Of a DNA stretch of 51,058 nt, positions 46,936 to 51,058 are shown in pieces. The DNA comes from an uncultured Haliea sp. (lineage in GTDB: Bacteria > Pseudomonadota > Gammaproteobacteria > Pseudomonadales > Halieaceae), in contig CAMYIZ010000032.1 of assembly GCA_947258585.1 (NCBI GenBank), positions 1-51,058 of the forward strand. The letters run 5' to 3'. Under the pieces are notes generated by a model that worked only from the letters and a program-made list of their open reading frames with translations, had not been told where the DNA came from and did no database searches. Each line of letters starts with the position of its first letter. The first letter of the stretch is position 1. Both the position numbers and the translations under genes were made by a program.

Positions 46936-48123
46936 TCAACGGCTGGCGCGGGGCATCCACAGCCCCGCGGCGGAAATGATGTCGCGCTGGATCTCGTTGG
47001 CACCGCCGCCAAAAGTAATGATAGAGGCGGTGCGGTAGAGGCGCTCGATTCGACCGGCCTGCTCCTGCGCCGCGGGAGAATGTGCCCGCAGCAGGCCGGC
47101 CTCGGCGACGATCTCGCCGAGGAGCCGGTAGACCTCGATGAAACCCTCGGAGCCAAACACCTTGGCCGCAGAGGCGTCAGCCATGCCCAGGGTACCGGCG
47201 GTCATCGCCCAGGATTGCTTGTACACGATCAGTTTCATGCATTCGATCAGGGCCCGGCTGCGAGCCAGATTGGCCTGCACCCAGGACTGCGCCGCGACCG
47301 GCTGACCATCCTCCCCCGGCGCCTCCCGCGCCCAGTGTACAACCTGGTTGAACAGCTCTGAGATGGGACCGAAGTTGATCAGGCTCAGCCGCTCCCGGTT
47401 GAGCTGGCTGGTGATCAGCTTCCAGCCCCCATTCAGCTCTCCCACCCGGTGGTCGTCGCTGACGCGGATGTTGTCGTAAAAAGTCGCGTTGGTGCGCACG
47501 CCGCCCAGCGTATGGACGGGGGTGCAGCTCCAGCCCGGGTCACTGTTGGGGACCAGGAACATGGAAATACCCTTGTGCTTCTTCGGGGCGTCCGGGTCGG
47601 TGCGCACGGCGAGCCAGGTGTAGTCGCAAAAATGGGCCAGGGAGGTCCACATCTTCTGCCCGTTGATCACCCAGTCCTCGCCGTCGCGCACCGCGCTGGT
47701 GCGCAGGGCCGCCAGGTCGGTACCCGCGCCGGGCTCCGAATAACCGATAGACACCAGCAGTTCGCCGCGGAGGATTTTGGGCACAATCTCCTCGCGTATC
47801 CAGGCATTGCCGTGTTCAGCCAGGGTTGGCCCCACGGACTCCGTGGTCAGGAACGGGAACGGGTAGCCCGCGCGCATGACCTCCTCCACGAACACGAACT
47901 GTTCCAGCGGCGAGAGACCGCGGCCACCGTATTCCCTGGGCCAGCCCAGGCCTATCCAGCCGTCCCGCCCCATTTTCGCCAGTGCCGCTCGCCACAGGGG
48001 GCCGCCGCCCTCGCCCATGTCGCGCTCGCACTCGGCCCGCAATTCCGCTGTCATCAACTCGCGGAAATAGGCTCGCAGCTCGTCACGCAACGCCAGCTGA
48101 GCGGGGGTAAACTGTATCTTCAT
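46936..48123 (-). CDS. Acyl-CoA dehydrogenase, first subunit of a pair
   Basis: The 395-residue product is a complete acyl-CoA dehydrogenase: PREYGGRGLSPLEQ in the N-terminal domain, GYSEPGAGTDLAALRT and the flavin block GQKMWTSLAHFCDYTWLAVR, and C-terminal FGGGANEIQRDII. The usual medium-chain Glu position is Gly, so the base may sit at the alternative site used by isovaleryl- and steroid-type enzymes. The start is ATG 48123 (MKIQFTPAQLAL). It lies between the luciferase-like gene and the second dehydrogenase; the pair probably forms one enzyme. Substrate not determinable. Confidence 0.9.
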   Translation of the reverse strand: MKIQFTPAQLALRDELRAYFRELMTAELRAECERDMGEGGGPLWRAALAKMGRDGWIGLGWPREYGGRGLSPLEQFVFVEEVMRAGYPFPFLTTESVGPTLAEHGNAWIREEIVPKILRGELLVSIGYSEPGAGTDLAALRTSAVRDGEDWVINGQKMWTSLAHFCDYTWLAVRTDPDAPKKHKGISMFLVPNSDPGWSCTPVHTLGGVRTNATFYDNIRVSDDHRVGELNGGWKLITSQLNRERLSLINFGPISELFNQVVHWAREAPGEDGQPVAAQSWVQANLARSRALIECMKLIVYKQSWAMTAGTLGMADASAAKVFGSEGFIEVYRLLGEIVAEAGLLRAHSPAAQEQAGRIERLYRTASIITFGGGANEIQRDIISAAGLWMPRASR

Positions 48124-48213
48124 CTCAGGCTCCTCGCGATTGGTGCTGAAATCATAACCGCGGCTCGCGACCGGCACAGGCTGGATTGCGGCCAATCTTC
48201 ATGGCGAAAGCGT

Positions 48214-49257
48214 TCAGGCAGCGCCCTGCAAGCGGCGCAAGTCCTGCAGGATTTCCCGCCACATGGGGTCCGGGGCCGCATAGGGGGCGTAGATTGCCAA
48301 CCGGTCGGCGCAGTCGCCATAGCGCGCCAGGAGTGCCGCCGCGATATCCCCCGGATGACCACTCAGCGCAAAGGCGGCAATAAATTCATCGTCGATATGG
48401 CTGCCCAGCACGTCCCATTGCCCCTGTTTGGAGAGCCGGTTCAGTTCCGGCTGCAGATCACCGTAGCCAATGGCTGCCATGGGCGGCAGGTAGGCCGGCG
48501 TCGACGCGTAGAAACCGAGTAAACCACGCACGGCCGCGGTGGCGGCCTCGCGCCCCGCGGCGTCCTCACCGGTGATGACAATGGCGTTGACCTGGAGGAT
48601 GAAATCGGCGCGCGACCTGCCCGCCAGGGCGAGGCCCCGTTCCACCGCGGGCAGGGCCTGCTGGCGCAGGAAACGTTCGTTGTTGAAGGGGTGGACGATC
48701 AGGCCGTCAGCGACCTCCCCCGCTATTTCCGTCATCCGCGGGCCCAGTGCACCGAGTAAAATGGGCGGGGCGCCATAGGGATTGGCACCGGGGTTGAACA
48801 TCGGAGTCATCAGGGTGTGGCGATAGAACTTGCCCTCGTAGGCCAGCGGCACCCCGTCCTGCCAGCAGGCGAAAATGGCTTTCAGGGCCAGTATATAGTC
48901 GCGCATGCGGGTCGCCGGCGGGTCAAAGTCGATGCCAAACCGCTTCTCGATATGGGCCTTGATCTGGGAGCCTATTCCCAGCAGGAAGCGACCTCCGCTG
49001 AAACGCTGCAGGTCCCATGCCTGGTAGGCCAGGTGCAGCGGGTTGCGGGGAAACGCGACTGCAATGCCCGTGGCGATATCCAGTTCCGGCGCGTGCTCGG
49101 ACGCCAGCACCAGCGGTAGGAACGGATCCCAGCTACCCTCCAGGGTATAGACACCGTCGTAGCCAATGTCTGCAAGTCGCCGGGCTTCCGCGGCTGCGCC
49201 TGCCAACTGCGCATAGAACGGGCCATCGATTTTTATCGTCACGGTTCTGTTCTCCAT
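48214..49257 (-). CDS. Luciferase-like (LLM class) flavin/F420-dependent oxidoreductase
   Basis: The 347-residue TIM-barrel product has the LLM pattern: GYDGVYTLEGSWDPF near the N-terminus, GIAVAFPRNPLHLAYQAWDL, SGGRFLLGIGSQIKAHIEKR and PPILLGALGPRMTEIAGEVADGL split by family-typical spacers. It resembles the subgroup annotated as F420-dependent (TIGR03617-like). I chose ATG 49257 because a TATAAC -10 at 49290-49295 would start transcription near 49283, at the alternative GTG 49284. It is 90 bases upstream of the dehydrogenase pair and likely in the same transcript. Whether the host makes F420 or the enzyme uses FMN cannot be told here. Confidence 0.83.
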   Translation of the reverse strand: MENRTVTIKIDGPFYAQLAGAAAEARRLADIGYDGVYTLEGSWDPFLPLVLASEHAPELDIATGIAVAFPRNPLHLAYQAWDLQRFSGGRFLLGIGSQIKAHIEKRFGIDFDPPATRMRDYILALKAIFACWQDGVPLAYEGKFYRHTLMTPMFNPGANPYGAPPILLGALGPRMTEIAGEVADGLIVHPFNNERFLRQQALPAVERGLALAGRSRADFILQVNAIVITGEDAAGREAATAAVRGLLGFYASTPAYLPPMAAIGYGDLQPELNRLSKQGQWDVLGSHIDDEFIAAFALSGHPGDIAAALLARYGDCADRLAIYAPYAAPDPMWREILQDLRRLQGAA

Positions 49258-49454
49258 TTCCGGGACAGCGGATAGCGCTGACACCGGACGTTATAGCGCA
49301 GAGCAACACGGCTCGGCCACGACATTGCCGCCCCCGGTCGGTATCCGCGCGATCGCCGCGCCACAGGTCGGCCACTGGTACAGATAGGTGTACGCCGACA
49401 CGCGCTGCCAACGGCCGTCTGCGCCATAATCGCGCTTTCAATGTGAGGACCCCG
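49258..49454. promoter_or_regulatory. Divergent promoter region between two LLM oxidoreductase genes
   Basis: A minus-strand -10 TATAAC lies at 49290-49295 and a plus-strand -10 CATAAT at 49425-49430, each 5 of 6 with consensus; -35 elements are weak on both sides. No regulator gene is adjacent, and no clear dyad was found between them. Confidence 0.35.
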
Positions 49455-50345
49455 ATGATGAAAACCGGAATCTGCCTGCCCTACATGAAAGCCGGGCTCA
49501 CCCGCGATGACTACCTGCAATGGTTCCAGCGGGTCGACGCCGGACCGTTCCACAGTGTTTCCTGCGGTGAACGGGTACACGGCCCGACCTTCGATATGCG
49601 CGTACTGCTGGCGGCGGCTGCCGCCTGTACCAGCCGGGTGGAGATCACTCCCACCCTGTACGTATTGCCCATGCACCCCGCCGTGCAGGTGGCAAAAGAA
49701 GTCGCCAGCCTCGATATCCTGTCCGGTGGTCGCGTGCAGCAGGTCTGCGTTGGCTACGGCGGCCGCGAGGCCGACTATGCCGCGGTGGAGGCTACCTTCA
49801 AGGGCCGCTATGGTCGTATGGACCAGCAGGTCGCAACCCTGCGCCAGGTCTGGAACCAGCAGGAAGTGATCCCGGGGGCCGGGCCCATAGGCCCCCTGCC
49901 CAGCCGTGACGGCGGCCCCCGGCTGCTTGCCGGAGCACTGGGCCCGAAGAGCATCGCCCGCTGTGCCCGGTGGGCCGACGGCCTGTACGCGTGGTCCGGC
50001 AACGGTGAACAGGGTGAACTCGGCAACGCTTTCCGCATGGCGGACGAAGCCTGGGACGCCGCCGGCCGCGAGCACAAGCCCTACCGGCTGGGGGGGTTCT
50101 GGTGCACCCTGGCGGATGACGGACCGCAGCGGCTGCATGACTACGTCTACGACTACCTTGCCATCGCCGGCCCGGAAATCGCCAAAATGATGGCGGAGTC
50201 CGTGCACCGCAGCTCCGAGGACGCCATCCTGCAGGCCCTCGACAACGCCGAGGCGGCGGGATGCGAGGAGGTGTTCCTCGTCCCGGCGACCGCGGATATC
50301 GCCGAGGTCGACCGCTTGGGGGATCTGCTGCTGCGGCGGGGCTGA
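49455..50345 (+). CDS. Luciferase-like (LLM class) flavin-dependent oxidoreductase
   Basis: The 296-residue product has MKTGICLPYMKAGLTRDDY, the substrate-barrel segment ITPTLYVLPMHPAVQVAKEV, SGGRVQQVCVGYGGREADY and LLAGALGPKSIARCARWADG, a typical LLM layout. It lacks the long C-terminal insert of true luciferases. The start is ATG 49455 (a second ATG follows directly), with GAGGA five bases upstream; the longer frame back to 49017 is antisense to the divergent LLM gene. It is only distantly like the LLM protein on the other strand, so the two are not recent duplicates. Substrate unknown. Confidence 0.86.
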   Translation: MMKTGICLPYMKAGLTRDDYLQWFQRVDAGPFHSVSCGERVHGPTFDMRVLLAAAAACTSRVEITPTLYVLPMHPAVQVAKEVASLDILSGGRVQQVCVGYGGREADYAAVEATFKGRYGRMDQQVATLRQVWNQQEVIPGAGPIGPLPSRDGGPRLLAGALGPKSIARCARWADGLYAWSGNGEQGELGNAFRMADEAWDAAGREHKPYRLGGFWCTLADDGPQRLHDYVYDYLAIAGPEIAKMMAESVHRSSEDAILQALDNAEAAGCEEVFLVPATADIAEVDRLGDLLLRRG

Positions 50346-50412
50346 TTGAAGCGGGGCCCGGAGCGGCTCTTTCACCTGGCGCCCCGGCGGTCGTTTCGTG
50401 GTTCACTTTGTT

Positions 50413-50491
50413 CGCGTGGCGGCCTGGCGGCCGCTGCATCGCTTCGTGGGCCGCTTCGTCCGCGTGGCGGCCTGACGGCCGCTGCGTCGCT
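50413..50491. repeat. Two direct 31-bp repeats, each with a GC-rich hairpin (REP-like)
   Basis: Copies at 50413-50443 and 50461-50491 match at 29 of 31 positions with a 48-bp period. Each contains GCGGCC-TGRC-GGCCGC, a perfect six-base-pair stem with a four-base loop. The layout after a gene's stop codon resembles repetitive extragenic palindromes. Only two copies are present, so this is not a CRISPR array. Confidence 0.65.
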
Positions 50492-50830
50492 CCGGGAGGC
50501 GGGGACTTCGCTACTCCATTGCGGGCGCATGCGGCGCGCGCTCCTGTGGTGATCTTGCGCTGCCTTCTGGCCGCGCACGGTGTGAGCCGGGGAGGCATGA
50601 GGCATGGCGCCGGTGGGGTTGGCGCGTGCCTGTTCCCGCTTCTGGGACTGCAGGTTCGCAGCCCCTAAGGGGATCAGGTGGGCGCACCGACGCCCTCCAA
50701 GTCCGTAGCGAAGCCCCCACCCCCCGCATCAACGCGGGGCACCTTGAATACCCGCTCGGCGCTTCGTCTGCGCGGGACACCGGTTGCGTGCCAGGCCCCC
50801 TGGACGACAGCCAACGGCCCGCCGGAACAT

Positions 50831-50870
50831 CGGCGTATCGGCGTATCGGGCTTCAGGCTTCAGGCTTCAG
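50831..50870. repeat. Short tandem repeats (CGGCGTAT x2, CTTCAGG x3)
   Basis: CGGCGTAT is repeated twice head to tail from about 50831, directly followed by about three units of the 7-mer CTTCAGG (50851-50870). Such simple repeats are slippage-prone and may vary in copy number between strains. Confidence 0.6.
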
Positions 50871-51058
50871 AGCCAAAATCCCGTACCAGCAGCCGTCCTC
50901 ACCAGAAACAAAGTCCCTGCGCCACAACCTCCCACCCGCGTTGATCCCGGGCGGGAATGGCCTTTTTCGGACTCGGAGGGCGTCGGTGCGACCACCGTCC
51001 CCGCTTAGTGGCTGCCAACCCCCAGCCAAGAAAGTGGGAACAGCCCAGCACCGAACCC

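Larger units (their letters stand above)
50346..51058. other. 713-bp non-coding region at the right edge
   Basis: No frame here has recognisable protein features; the open frames are short and compositionally poor. The stretch contains a hairpin-forming direct repeat (50413-50491) and short tandem repeats (50831-50870). No tRNA, terminator with a T-run, or known RNA family was recognised. A gene might begin beyond the window. Confidence 0.6.

Noticed and set aside
50413-50491. CRISPR array
   Set aside because: Only two repeat copies 48 bp apart with a 17-bp gap, and no cas genes.
50784-51008. Short open frames in the right-hand non-coding region
   Set aside because: They run through tandem repeats, lack plausible start signals and show no protein-like composition.

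Overview
The window is a GC-rich chromosome segment of a gammaproteobacterium. Its gene content and order suggest the Cellvibrionales/Halieaceae group or a relative. This rests on the Pseudomonas-like order leuCDB-asd-fimV-truA-trpF...accD-folC-SPOR-cvpA-purF-metZ, on miaE, rlmKL and fimV, and on a paired acyl-CoA dehydrogenase plus luciferase-like oxidoreductase locus. No rRNA, prophage or CRISPR array was seen. The only transposon trace is the last 32 codons of an IS481-type transposase at the left edge.

Layout. 1-500: IS481 transposase tail, then a minus-strand tRNA cluster transcribed Pro(UGG)-His(GUG)-Arg(UCU), all with encoded CCA. 0.7-10 kb: core genes folD, the overlapping pair glnS-cysS, ppiB-lpxH, a DUF1289 gene overlapping miaE, and acnB. 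10-15.6 kb (minus): a small methyltransferase-like gene, a bactofilin, and a polyamine operon read speA - carboxy(nor)spermidine dehydrogenase - carboxy(nor)spermidine decarboxylase. 15.8-18.3 kb (plus): a two-gene operon of a GNAT/C39-peptidase-like fusion and a DUF1704 'QEGLA' protein with an HExxxH metallopeptidase motif. This is the least understood system in the window.

18.4-22.3 kb (minus): a MoxR ATPase, DUF58 and TgpA-type transglutaminase operon. 22.4-39.0 kb (minus): a long co-directional block, read leuC-leuD-leuB-asd-fimV-truA-trpF-trpB-trpA-accD-folC-dedD-cvpA-purF-metZ. It joins leucine, aspartate-family, tryptophan, fatty-acid, folate and purine biosynthesis, with many stop/start overlaps and several likely internal promoters. 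It is headed by a divergent LysR regulator whose promoter interlocks with that of leuC.

40-45.8 kb (minus): a flavodoxin-fold reductase, rlmKL, an XRE-type regulator and two lipoproteins of unknown role. The 328-bp gap before the reductase gene holds two perfect DnaA boxes in inverted orientation and a sharp AT-rich tract. 45.8-50.3 kb: two adjacent acyl-CoA dehydrogenases probably forming one enzyme, with two luciferase-like oxidoreductases, one on each side of a divergent promoter region; this looks like an accessory catabolic locus. 50.35-51.06 kb: no convincing gene, but hairpin-forming repeats and short tandem repeats.

Start codons were chosen from family N-termini, ribosome binding sites and overlaps with neighbours. 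Promoter calls were read by eye and are weaker than the gene calls. Functional statements come from motifs and family knowledge; no database search was possible.
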